DNA from: Bemisia tabaci
Lineage: Eukaryota > Arthropoda > Insecta > Hemiptera > Aleyrodidae
NCBI RefSeq assembly: GCF_918797505.1
Contig: NC_092795.1
Coordinates: 5,551,434-5,615,433 of the forward strand
Length of the DNA stretch: 64,000 nucleotides
Direction of reading: 5' to 3'
The notes below the pieces were generated by a model. It was not told the DNA's origin. It was given only the letters and a program-made list of their open reading frames with translations, and searched no databases. Positions 22,395 through 32,932 of this stretch are shown in pieces; position 1 is the stretch's first letter; each line of letters starts with the position of its first letter. A program made the position numbers and the translations under genes.

Positions 22395-22669
22395 ATTATG
22401 TTCACGGGATACAACAAATTGAGTAGACTTCCCATAGTGAAAATCGCATGACAATAATCACAATGGGACGTATCCAAAAAGTCTAAAATCCACATCTGAG
22501 CAAATAAATGGAGGAAAATTGGTATAAAAAAGATGTATTTGACGGTCACGTTGTGACTTCAAAAACTCATTTTCTCGCAAAAAAAACTGGAATTCTCATC
22601 AATTTGACATAAAATTTCTGAAAATTTCACGGAAGAAATTTAATAACTCTCCTTTAGAATAGATATTTT

Positions 22670-22722
22670 CCGAGAGGAAATTTGGTGACATTTGAATGCT
22701 CATACGGCGTTTTTATTAGCGC
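22670..22722. mobile_element. Solo right end of GTGCTAAGG-family MITE
   Basis: GAGAGGAAATTTGGTGAC, GAATGCTCATACGGCGTTTTTATTAGCGCGGC, running straight into the next MITE at 22730. The matching left end was not found. Confidence 0.55.
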
Positions 22723-22729
22723 GGCGCAC

Positions 22730-22965
22730 AGTGGATCGAGTCGATCAGACAGGTAGGACATGAAATTTTTGACTCAAACTGCAAATTTCGATGTTTATTT
22801 CGTCACATACTAAATTTTAAGAGGTGCTTCTGCAAGAAAATTTCACGAAAAAACAAATGAAATCACTGTAAAAACCTGAAAGTTTTGTTTAAACCCAGTT
22901 ATAAGCCTTTAAAGATTCCAAATTTTGTCCGGCCGTTCGTATTGACTGGATCCATTGTGCGGCGC
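22730..22965. mobile_element. MITE, GCACAGTGGATCGAGTC ends
   Basis: GCGCACAGTGGATCGAGTC...GGACATGAAATTTTTGACT at the left, TCCAAATTTTGTCCGGCC...GACTGGATCCATTGTGCGGCG at the right. Best intact copy of the family, about 235 bp. Related copies at 14148-14775, 18100-19318 and 36196-36437. Confidence 0.75.
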
Positions 22966-24533
22966 GGGGGTGACTCGACGATTCGAGGGATGACGACCCC
23001 CAGCGAGGAGGGAATCTCGGCAGCTCGAGATGCGGATGTAATTGCATTTTTCTCCCACCGGTACTTTTCCGCGAAGAATTCGAATTTTTCAGCCTCGGAA
23101 AGTATGCCAAAACCGAGGATATTGCCCGGATTTTTCACCTTCCTGCCTTCCGTCAAGTTTTTTACAGCCGACGCTACTGAGGAATCTACTTGATTATTAT
23201 GAAGTGTGTTTACGGAGACGAAATAGAGGCTGGATTCACAGCGTTAACCGTACGCGACCTCCCCCCCCCCTCCCTCCACAACCATAATAAAATATGACAA
23301 ATAAGATAACAAAAAACTGCTGTTTCATCTTTCTTATTTCAAAGGAAGGATATATTATTGACAATTCCGTTAAATGACGTTAGTAGCCTGTGACGCTGAA
23401 TGTCTTAAAATATACTAACTAACCAAGTAATTCCTCCTCTGTTGATATTTGAAAGGTGTATGCACTGAAGGAACTGAAAATATGAACATTCATTCCCACG
23501 GCCACGTTGTTTGAGAGAGAGAAAGGACACAGGAGTGGCCGCAAAATGTGACTCATGAACCGTCATGAAAAGCGTTGACAATAATGGTTCAGCGCATAAA
23601 AATAATTCCAGCGGTCCTGTCAGACGGTTAGAACTGCACGTCATGTCACACCATTCAGAGAAATAACGAAGCCGAAAGGTCAAAATTTCGGAGCTGTAAA
23701 ACCTCTCATTTGGTGTTCCCGGAGGATGAGCCGAGTGCTCGTAAACCTGAAAAGTTTGGCGAGTGAAAAATGTCACGGCGATGGTGAACGAGGTACTTTC
23801 ACTTCCGAGGAGAGGTGAATAATCAGATGCCCCCCCCCCCCCTTAACACTTGAAGGAAATTTCCTAGGGCACCACTTCGCATCGTTATGCACACCCACAA
23901 TCCATTTCGGAACTATAGCGCGTGTGTTTAAAAGGTCACAGCCGATAGTCACGCCAGTAGCAGAGCGTGGGTTGAGACTTGTGGAGGGGGGGGGGGGTCT
24001 GAAAAACCAGACGGGGGGCGCCGGGAAGATGTCCTCTCGGCTCGGGGAGGAATCCTCGCCGTACAGAAACAATCTCGAGACTTAAGATCTCCGAGAGCGT
24101 AATATTCAGTTGTTTTCACGCTTAATATTATATGTTAATATTGAAAAACAAATTTTGGGAAACTTTGGGATGGGGAAGGGGGGGAGTGTGCGGTCGCCCG
24201 CATTACCCCATTCAATGGCCGCCAAAGATATTGATCTTCAAGTTATGATAGGGAAGAAAAGAATTCGTTGTTTCCTCGTATTCCTCGTTTCGACTTAAAT
24301 GTATCTTAATTCCTAAGTCGTAGCTTATATTCAATGTCTTTACGTTCGATAATTGTATCAATGGTAGCAGCCAATAATAATTGCAACTATTTGGCCGTGA
24401 CAAATATAATTCATTGATCGAATTTGTATATCATATCGTTTAATGAGATTGGATTTTCTTTATTAGTTTATTTAATAAACTTGTACATTTGTATACATCA
24501 TTTTACGTGAAATCATGAATTATTCTCAAATAA
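22966..24533. other. No gene; homopolymer G/C tracts
   Basis: Contains C10 at about 23262-23271, C14 at about 23829-23842 and G13 at about 23986-23998. Frames such as 23405-23776 (-) have no family resemblance. Confidence 0.4.
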
Positions 24534-24871
24534 CCCTGGTAAAAATTGGCAGTGGAATCTGTGTTCCAAAATACCATAGACCTACAGCCGGCTGTAAGAT
24601 TCCCAATACCTTCTACAGCCGGCAACACAATTTCTTATAGCCTTTTATAGCCAAATGGCGAAAAAGCAACAGCCAGGCGATAAAGTGTAAAGCCCGGTGA
24701 TACGAACTGTAGCCCTGCTGTATAATTTTGTATCGCTTCGTGTAGCCCGGTCGTATGATTTTTTCCACTTTCTACAGCCAGCTATATGATTTTCTATCGC
24801 CTTCTTCAGTCGGCTATAAAAATTCCTATGGTATTTTGAAACGCAGCTCCTATCGCCAATTTTTACCAGGG
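24534..24871. mobile_element. CCCTGGTAAAAATTGG MITE, intact 338 bp
   Basis: Terminal inverted repeats CCCTGGTAAAAATTGGC / GCCAATTTTTACCAGGG (17 bp, perfect), extended by subterminal inverted sequence through AAAATACCATAG / CTATGGTATTTT. The internal palindromic series of (A/G)CAGCC-type blocks folds the whole element. Opposite orientation to 18208-19134. The open frame inside is an artefact. Confidence 0.82.
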
Positions 24872-25337
24872 AGTTAAAGTGCAGAGTCAATTTTATCATG
24901 ATATGGTATTCGGCTTTTCTGATGATCTTTTAGTTTTTTTTACCGAACAAAATTTATAATTGCACAGTTAAGGTTATTAGTATGAAAACAATGATCAGTA
25001 CCTATATAGTTGCCGTCATCATTTTGTTCTTAGCTCTCATAATTGCATTTAACCATTAAACTATACATTCATTGTTTACATTGCTGATTGATGAGTTACA
25101 TTTCTAATTATTCGCCCTTTTTTCTTTCAGAGAAAATGCCAGATAGATGAAAGAGAGATAGGCTTGCAAGCGCCACACTTAGCTACCTTGGTAAGTTGCG
25201 ATAAGTGACGTTATTATTTTTAATTCAAACATACCATTTTCTTTCTTTATCTTTTTCGTAAATACATTTTCTACGTGAGGATACATTCCAACCATATGTA
25301 TACTTGACGCAAAAAAAGATATGCCAACGGAAGGGAA

Positions 25338-25893
25338 CAATGGACCACTAGACATGTTACGAATTTCAGCATTCTGATACATGTTGCCTTACCAAAATTT
25401 CACGTAAAACACGATACGCACAACGAAAATTACCGAAATCAACTCCTTACGAAGATATTTAATGATTCTTGATGCGTGAATTCAAACACCCGCTCATGAA
25501 AACTCAATCCTCTACGTGATTCACATCGCGCGCTAAACGTTTATCATGACAGTCTCTGTGATATAAAAATCTGGCAACCTCAATCTTGACGCTTTGGCTC
25601 AGCTATAGCAAACTGCTTATAGTTTGAACAACACATGGTGGGAAATGAACATAGCTCGATAGAGAAGATTGCCGAAACCGTTGTAGTGCGCGATTTGACT
25701 CACGTAGAGCTTTGAGTTTCTTGTGAGCGGGCAGCTCAAAATCCGCGTGACCAATGTGAAAAAAAAAGGTTAATATCTTCGTTAAGAGTTGGTCTCAGTA
25801 ATTTTTGTTGCGCGAATCGTGTTCTACGTGAAATTCTGGTTTTGAAACATGTATCGGAAGGCTTAAATTCGTACCTTGTCTAGTGGTCCATTG
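25338..25893. mobile_element. 556-bp element, CAATGGACCACTAGACA ends
   Basis: Arms 25338-25452 and 25772-25893: CAATGGACCACTAGACATG / CTTGTCTAGTGGTCCATTG, AATTTCACGTAAAACACG / CGTGTTCTACGTGAAATT, AACGAAAATTACCGA / AGTAATTTTTGTTGCG. The ~320-bp middle is unique. Solo right ends of the family lie at 5755-5900 and 3390-3512. Confidence 0.76.
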
Positions 25894-28767
25894 GACGTAT
25901 TTCTGTCATTCAAGTAACGGATGGTCCTACGAGTGGATAAAACCATTTTTTTTTTTCAATTATTGCATGTCTCCAATTGCAACCTGCATTTTTTTCATAT
26001 ATTTATTTTTGAATCCTAGATAGTTCCGTGGATTTTAATGTGGTCCGGTCGATCAGGACCCTGAATCAATAATGAAAACAAAATTTCAACCATTTCGATC
26101 CTCTAAAGTAAACCTGCCTATTTTATTTGGTTTCTAGATAGCTTAATGACATTATGATAGCTGAGTCAATCAGAAATACAAGATAAATCCATCAGTGTTC
26201 ATAATCCACCTGTACATCCACTCCGGTTGCAATTAATCGAATCCATGCTAGAATTCTCCCTTTTTTCTACGAAATAAAATAAATAAACAAAGAAAAAATC
26301 GCGAGCCAATATACCAAGAATCGATAAACAATTCCATGCATGCATTCCAAGAGATGACAAGAAAAGTTATACCTCGAGCCAATAAGTTTTGCGCCGCATT
26401 CGCCGTTAAAATTTTCCACTTAGCGGATCACGCTTTCAAACTCAATCAACAGGAGACAATACGATAAGTCTCTATTGTTTTCAGCTTGAGCTGCTGTACT
26501 TACCAGTCGCACAATAGGGAATTTCAAAACTTGGAGGACTTACAAAGTTCCTTCGTTTACCTACTTACTGGCACGCCTCGTTTGGAATCTCTTTCCGAGC
26601 ACTTGCCCTGTCAATTTTAGCTCAGAATGTACCGATATTGTATCATGCTCCGAAAAAGTGTATTAATTTTTAACCCGGCAACGCCGCCGCGGAGTTTTCG
26701 CTCTGCCGGTGCAATTATCTTCAATGATTACCAATTGTCCGAGCGGAATTCGCGGTTCGGGAGCATGTTTTATTAAAGTATAAAAGAGTTGGTTTTATGG
26801 AGTCGGCGTCTCATCATTCTTCATTTTTTTTTGCTCATCTCTTTACTTCCGAAGCTGGGTGCATCGGTGTGTGCCGTGGAGCTTTTTGCGTTTAACTTCG
26901 ACGATGTAAACAGAGTGTTCCGTTCAAACTGTAGTTTGATCGCGAACAATAGTAGAAAATACAGTGGAGTTATCGTTGTTGTCCAACCTAAACTTACGGA
27001 TTTACAGCGTCGAGGATGCCAGCACTTTTGTTTGCATTGCGAAAATAAAAGTTTAGATGTTAATACTCCTACCGAAGACATGTTTCTGCAACATGAAGGA
27101 AAATATTTTCCGTAAAGTCTTCTTCCCAAGTATCAGCCGCCCCTGAGGACCTGTCTTAGTGACTAAAACAACGTCAGATTTTTCATGAGATGATGGGGTT
27201 TTGAACGACTGTTATTCTGAAATTTGGGGATCAAAGGCTACTAAATTTTCTACAATTCCAACGGTTGAGAGCCTGAGGCGCCTTTTTGCATTGCATCGCT
27301 AAAAAGATTAATTTGATAATTTAATCAAATTGGGGGGGGGGGGGGGTCCTGGCTAGCCATACGAGTGCCATACGGGGGGGGGGGGGGTCTAAAAATCGGA
27401 AAATGTGTCTTAAGTAATTTGTGGACGGCCCGTGCGCAGCTTCTACCTGACCTATTAATTGTGAAAGGGGAAACGTTTGTATTGAATCATAGAAATAAAA
27501 CCTAATAAAAACCTATTAGTATTAAAATTACAGACCGGAGTCTCAATAGTTAAAAAAAAAAAAAAAAATTGTAAAACCGTTTGAATCACCTACGCATTGT
27601 ATTTTGATGGTTCATATGACGATCTCCCCGTAACACTTTTTGCATCGTCAAGCCAGGAATGATCGGGAAAAGGAGGGTTTGTTTTTGGTCTGGATCATAG
27701 TTCAAGAAGTTTCTACGGAAAACAAGCTTTTTATGCAGGATGTGAACGGCGCTACCAAGCGGGTCGAATAGATGAGTTGATCGATTATGCATTCAGGAAG
27801 AGCTTCTTGATGTCGTGTCAAGTGTATAAGTATCGAGTATGGCCTCAGCATTTTCAAATATTTGAGTGTTCTCTCGATTTTTCCACGGTCTTGAGGTTGA
27901 CTGTTGAACTAAAAAACGATACTTATATTTCAAACAATTCAGGGAGCCCAACCAGATTTTAAACTGAAACTTTCATCACTCTTTTTATGTACATATCATG
28001 AGGAAGGGAGGGGGGATAGTGTAGATATCATGGTTCACGTAAAATATAGAAATATCTTTTCGTCAAAGGAGCATAACGAAATGACTAAAACCAAGCTAAA
28101 CTTCTTACAACTTATTCTTCATGACACTGGATGGATTCTTGTCGATAAATCAAAATCTGATTTTTTTACGCAATTCGGTGAAAGCCATCGCGTTAAAATT
28201 TTACCTCCGTGGACTGCGGTAATTTCCCAGTATTGAGCAGTCAGAAATGGACTGTGATCTCAGAGACGCATCAAGTTGCGTTCAGTTGGTAGCAGTTTCA
28301 AATTTAACTATTCTCAAATTTCTTCCTCGCGATAATTCAAAGTTGGGAAAAATTATTTTGAACACAAAAGCTGTCGTTAGACTGTAACCCTAACATTAAG
28401 TCCCACGAAGGAACGAACTTTCATTTTCGTTTTCTCGGTTCGAAATTGATGTGAATGTGACTTAGCTCGTTTCTGTTAACTGCGGTTCGAATGAGCACGC
28501 GCGATTTTTAGTTAATAAGTGTTCTGCGCTCTCACTTACTATCCTGAGATTTCCCCCAAATATAGTTATGATAAGGAGATGGATCCATCCCATTCGATGT
28601 ATTAATTTGTTTAATGTTTAAAACCTATTGGTTCATATTTTGTACTTTTGAAATGTCAAGTTATTTTATTTGTCTTATATCATTTCAGACGCACAACTGT
28701 ACGCGTTCTCTCGTATGAACAAATGCAAGTTTACTTGTCAAAGAGTGCATGGGTACATTATACATTC
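25894..28767. other. Mostly unique DNA, no confident gene
   Basis: The quietest part of the window for repeats. Contains the weak candidate exon (26855-27114), two poly-G tracts (about 27332-27346 and 27375-27387) separated by 28 bases with TACGAGTGCCATACG, and an A17 run near 27552. Could be intron or 5' flank of the opsin-like gene. Confidence 0.35.
26855..27114 (+). CDS. Weak candidate exon, secreted protein-like
   Basis: An open stretch of about 108 codons starts after a stop at 26774 and has no ATG at its beginning; the first codon usually assigned would be TTG. It encodes a hydrophobic run (RLIILHFFLLISLLPKLGASVCA) resembling a signal peptide. This is followed by about 80 residues with Asn-X-Ser/Thr sites (NCS, NNS, NKS) and several Cys, ending in TAA. 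A long pyrimidine tract ending TTCCGAAG before 26855 could be an acceptor and TTTTCC/GTAAAG at 27114 a donor, so it may be an internal exon. No family is recognised. The overlapping minus-strand frame of similar length argues that chance is possible. Confidence 0.16.
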
Positions 28768-28974
28768 ACCGACAAAAAAGCGATGTTCATTTAGCATTCT
28801 GGATGTAATTAATGTGAGCGGGAACTTTCAAAATGCTAAAATTACCCGCTACAACTGTTAGTTTTACATCTTAACATTGCCAAAGTAATTGCTGTAGCGG
28901 TTACTTCAGCATTCTGAAAATTCTTACACACTTTTTACATCGAGGATGTAAACTCAAAATCTCTTTTTTCGGAG
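28768..28974. mobile_element. Foldback MITE, CACCGACAAAAAAG ends
   Basis: Same family as 2541-2737: CATTCTGGATGTAATTAATG at the left, ACACACTTTTTACATCGAGG and CTCTTTTTTCGG at the right, centre TACAACTGTTAGTTTTACATC. It lies about 280 bp upstream of the opsin exon, presumably in its intron or 5' flank. Confidence 0.75.
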
Positions 28975-29257
28975 TTCATGGCTGTTCAGTTTGAAAAGTT
29001 AATTACTTCATCCGTCTTGCAAACAAGTTTGGGATCTGGTCGCAGGGGTTGAGGGGCAAGAGGGAAAGATGAGTGGCTGGAAGAGTTGAAATAGAAAAAG
29101 GGTCTAGAGGGGCATTACAATTTTTCCAAAAATTAAATACCTGTAATGAGAATTGAGAGACTTACAAAGGTAGGAATCTATGGAAACCAAAGTAAAACTA
29201 AGATCTGATGCATGCTTTGATTCATGGACATTCCATTGGGTGTTTTTTTTTTTGCAG

Positions 29258-29400
29258 CTGGTATGAGCTCGATGAGCGAAGGGGAGGATGCTTTACCTCC
29301 CGAAGGGTACGTGGCGGCGGCCGTTGTTCTCTTCTTAATTGGTTTCTTCGGAATCAGCTCCAACTTAATCGTCATCATCCTCTTTCTTCGTGAAAAACAG
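29258..29400 (+). CDS. Opsin-like GPCR exon (TM1), partial gene
   Basis: A single exon of a rhodopsin-family G-protein-coupled receptor. Seen: a run of T ending in TTTTGCAG gives a strong 3' splice site just before 29258. The first ATG of the frame is at 29263, so five bases of 5' untranslated sequence precede it. The exon ends at a donor, CAG/GTGAGC, at 29400/29401 in phase 0. The 46 residues comprise a short acidic N-terminus (MSEGEDALPPEGY), a roughly 25-residue hydrophobic helix at about residues 16-42, and a cytoplasmic REKQ. The helix carries IGFFGISSNLIVI, with the conserved Asn of helix 1 in class A receptors. The pattern GYVAAAVVLFLIGFFG resembles insect c-opsins (pteropsin/encephalopsin type), from family memory. 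I could not find the following exon, which should start near helix 2, so it lies downstream behind a long intron or outside the window. Receptor class is fairly secure; the opsin subtype is inference. An untranslated first exon should lie upstream. Confidence 0.66.
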
Positions 29401-29994
29401 GTGAGCGCTACTTTTCTATACTCAAATAACTTCAACGTCGACGGGTCAGCTGGTCACGGAATGGCGTCTCGATGCTTGATTCTTATTTTTTTGGGGGGAG
29501 GGGCGTGTCTCTTACCCGTAGTGATGTCAAAAATAAGTTCGCTCATACCGCAATCCATCGGGGCCTAAAACCCGCTCCACAGCGAGGCACAAGAGAAAAA
29601 CATATCAGTGGCCATAGTGCGAAACCACACATCGAAGGAGCAGGTGCCTAGATATTTTATCTAATTTTGTTTTATCCAACTTTTTCACTGTCCATTTATA
29701 AAGTAAGTCCATTTTTTTTTTTTTTTTTTGGTGTAGATGCTCTATGAGCCAATAGTTTACTTAGTCCAGATATAAGCAATGGTCTATGTGCTGAGCTGTA
29801 TATGTGCTCAAATAATGGAATTTAACCCTCACATACAGAAGGCGGGTCAAATTGACCCAATGATCGCTGAAAACACGTACTCCACGGGTTCTATGGGGCT
29901 GGTACATCCGAACTAAGATGTGTAGGTTTACAAATATATCTTTAAAAAAGAATAAGACATAAAATTGAAAAAAAGTACAAAATTAAATATCATC

Positions 29995-30535
29995 ACAACC
30001 GGAGACAGGAGCGACGTTTTTGGGTCTCGTTTTTATGAATTTTCTCCCGAATCAGAGAGACAATTCATTGGCAACATAGAGTGGAGCATCGCGAGCTCAC
30101 GCCTCGTGGCAAAGCGCCTTCAATTTTTCAAATGCAGCACGGACATCCATCGAGCACGAATAGTTGTATCTCTACGCCGTCATCAACGCGCGACCTTTCC
30201 TTTGCTCTGTTCCCATTTTGTGTTGGTTCCGTCTGTCTAATTTGTAGTGGTACTTCAAGGGCTGCAAAACAACCGAAGATAAGAGAGATGTAATCGGACC
30301 TTTTTTTAACATTTTCTCTCGAATCCAAGTGATACCTCAATGACGGCACAGTCGGGCACAGAGCGCAGCATCGCGCCTTCAATTGTGCAGATACAACACG
30401 GACATCCATCAAGCATGAATAGTTGTATCTCTGCGCCGTTATCAAAGCGAGTTCTATCTCTTACTCGAATTCCATGTTGTGTCGGTTCCGTTTGTCTTAT
30501 TTGTAGCGGAGCTTAAAGAGCGACGTAAGCAACAC
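29995..30535 (+). repeat. Tandem array, two ~260-bp units
   Basis: Two head-to-tail units; the marker GCGCCTTCAATT occurs at 30114 and 30373 (259 bp apart). Shared blocks: CTCGAATC-like start, GCGCCTTCAATT, CACGGACATCCATC, GAATAGTTGTATCTCT, GCGCCGT, and GGTTCCGT(C/T)TGTCT at the end. Same family as 45290-46110. The open frames across it are not genes. Confidence 0.75.
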
Positions 30536-30631
30536 TGCCTAGGTATGATTTGGATTAAATTAGTTTGCCAAATTAGGTAAATCGGGTAAAAAAATCGGGT
30601 CAAGTGTCTACCTACCAATACCTACCATAGT

Positions 30632-30892
30632 TAAACTACCAGACCACGTATCTCGGTTGGTGACGTTGCAGACTTTCTGTCATACTTTAATTTTTTTAAT
30701 TTAAAACTACTCAACGCTATAATTCCTGAAAACTTCCGTGTTTTTTCTTCTCTGTGAGAAGAAAACTCTGTGAAGATTTCAAGAGATGATATTGATTTGT
30801 TCTCCTGTATGAATAATAAATCAGGAGCGGAGATTTTTTAACACAGCAAACGAGATACGTGGTCTGGTAGTTTTACCGTCAATATCAAAGTG
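30632..30892. mobile_element. ~260-bp MITE, CCACGTATCTCGGTT arms
   Basis: AAACTACCAGACCACGTATC / GATACGTGGTCTGGTAGTTT terminal repeats, with CTCGTTTGC-type subterminal arms. Same family as 41165-41426. Confidence 0.78.
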
Positions 30893-31167
30893 CACTGTGT
30901 TTCAAAATTCATTGTCACTTTTATTTGATTTTTTCGATATAGCACAAGCAATATTTATATTTGGAACTTCATACGGAATATTCTGTTAACCGAGTTGAAA
31001 AATCAAGGAAGTTATGAAGAAATTATGTCGACTACTTTGCTAAAGGAAAAATGCAGTATGACAGTAAGGTTGCAACGTTGCAAACAGAGATACGTGAACT
31101 CTTGAACTTTTCAAATAATTTAAATCCAACCGGGAATAAAATTTACAAAAAAAAATTCGAATAAATA

Positions 31168-31374
31168 CACCGAAAAAAGTGAAGTTGATTTAACATTCTG
31201 GATGTAAAAAGAGTGTGCGAGAACTTATGAATTGCTGAATCACCAGCCACGACAGTTATTTTTATAGCTTGGCATTGCTAAAGTACCTGCTGAAGCGAGT
31301 AATTCAGCATTTTACAAGTTCTTGCACACATTTTTTACATCCAGAATGTTAAATCAACTTCTCTTTTTTCGGTG
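31168..31374. mobile_element. 207-bp foldback MITE, CACCGAAAAAAGTGAAG ends
   Basis: CACCGAAAAAAGTGAAGTTG / CAACTTCTCTTTTTTCGGTG and ATTCTGGATGTAAAAAGAGT / TTTTTTACATCCAGAAT. Abuts the 31377-31603 element. Confidence 0.8.
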
Positions 31375-31376
31375 TA

Positions 31377-31603
31377 CAATGGAAAAAAAAACACATTGGA
31401 TCTAGAGTTCAGACTTTTAAAAACATCGACAAGAAAAAACACTCTTGATTCAATCGGAGTTTTGCTTAAACCAAGAACCAAGCCTCTTAATTTGAGTGGA
31501 TTTCCTTTTGATTTAAGCTGAAATCTGATTGAATCAAAAGTATTTTTTCTTGTTAATGTTTTCAAGAGTCTGGACTCTAGATCCAATGTGTTTTTTTCCA
31601 GTG
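31377..31603. mobile_element. 227-bp foldback MITE, CAATGGAAAAAAAA ends
   Basis: Same family as 8475-8700: ACATTGGATCTAGAGTTCAG / CTGGACTCTAGATCCAATGT. It directly abuts the preceding MITE (31168-31374), and both interrupt an older family-8 element. Confidence 0.8.
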
Positions 31604-31969
31604 TACATTTCGGATTTCCTTGAAAATTTCAATTCGATTGAAGGGACTTTGGCAACGTCTGACGGTTCATACGGTGTTCTTCCTCCGCAAGGGTAGTGTT
31701 CCTGACGTCTTCCCGGGGACGGCCCGGAGGGAGGATTGGTGCAATGCGGCCGGGATCCCGGAATCCCCGCATCGGACCCGGAAGTCGGTGTCGATGTCGG
31801 ATGGAAATGACGTTGATTCGTTAGTTTCGACACCTCGCTTAAACGATGCCGGGCACTCGGGATCCTGGATACGATCCGCGTTGGAGTCCGTTGGGCGAAA
31901 GTTGTATCAAGACGGTCCGCAGTGCAGCTTTCGGTAACATCTGTGATGCCGCATTAACGAATAGAGCAG

Positions 31970-32127
31970 CAGTGGCGATTCTCGAGTTGGCAACACCGTC
32001 TTTCCTCCATTTAAATCCATTAAAAATATCGATTTTAAATAAAACAAGCTGCTTCGCCAAGAATCGATTGTTTCACGTCATTTAATTGGAGGAAAGACAT
32101 TATTGCCAACTTGCAAAATCACCACTG
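31970..32127. mobile_element. MITE, 158 bp, ~38-bp inverted ends
   Basis: CAGTGGCGATTCTCGAGTTG... at the left pairs with ...TTGCAAAATCACCACTG at the right; both arms continue through GGCAACAC and TTTCCTCC. Interior TTTAAATCCATTAAAAATATCGAT. Flanks share AGAGCA but no exact 8-bp duplication can be set. It shares the CAGTGGCG tip with the hAT-like family, so probably the same transposase class (inference). Confidence 0.72.
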
Positions 32128-32254
32128 GCAGAGCAATAACTGCAAAAATTAAGTTTTGAGAAAATGAATCTGACAGCGTCTGAGTGAATGATTTTATTCC
32201 ATGAACTCATAAGTCCTTCGTAAAATTGTCAACAGTCACCCTAAAGACTCATAG

Positions 32255-32375
32255 AAATAGACTCCTAGAGGTGCGAATTTAAGCATTTTGATACATGATT
32301 ACCGACTGAAGTCGGTAACACGATTCGCGCAACGAAAACTACCGTCATGAACTACTAAGATATTAACGTTTTTAG
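32255..32375 (-). mobile_element. Fragment of the CAATGGACC family
   Basis: GCGAATTTAAGCATTTTGATAC, CACGATTCGCGCAACGAAAAC and TACTAAGATATTAACG match the arm sequence in the reverse direction; the CAATGGACC tip is replaced. Confidence 0.45.
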
Positions 32376-32827
32376 TATACTTTGGTTACGGGAAATTTGG
32401 AGTGCTCGCTTACAAACAAAACGTTCATGGGCACGCCAATATCAAGGTGTAAATTGGCTATGAGAATATCGATTTTGAAACTGAGTAGAAACATAGTGGG
32501 CTTCTCAATCGCAAAGCTGGATACCTTCAGAGGCACTTAGTTATCACTGTAGGCCACTTCCGTAATCTTGGAGTTTGAAATTTTGACTTGGAAATTTGAC
32601 GTACAAAATTGCTCGTGTTTTGAAGTTTTTTAAAAGCGATCGGACAGAAACCAACATGACGTTTTAGGGTGTATCCACCATCTTGGATTTCCGGATTTTT
32701 AAAATTTGAGTTGGAGTTCATGTTCCTTCTCAAAGAATGCTACGTCATAGCAAGTTTCACAAAATCGATCGAACAAGAGCAACACATCGTAGGACAGTGA
32801 ATCTCTACACAGTGGTAAACGATACCA

Positions 32828-32932
32828 GTCGATTTTCGTACGTAAGGGCGCCTTCATTTCTGTCTGATACTGTGCAACACCTCTGTGGTGCAATAGTTGC
32901 TCAGAGCGCCTTCAATTGTATCGCTTCAACTT
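32828..32932 (-). repeat. R1 fragment
   Basis: The plus strand reads GCGCCTTCATTTCTG...ATACTGTGCAACACCTCTGT...AATAGTTGCTCAGAGCGCC, the reverse complement of the 3' half of R1 (the CAACTATT...GTGTTGCACAGTAT module). Confidence 0.65.

Larger units (their letters stand above)
31085..31700. mobile_element. Decayed GTGCTAAGG-family MITE interrupted by two MITEs
   Basis: Interior family sequence (CTTTTCAAATAATTTAAATC, GGGAATAAAATTT) at 31095-31165 and the right end ACTTTGGCAACGTCTGACGG, CATACGGTGTTCTTCCTC at 31628-31690 are separated by two other elements (31168-31374 and 31377-31603). Confidence 0.5.
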
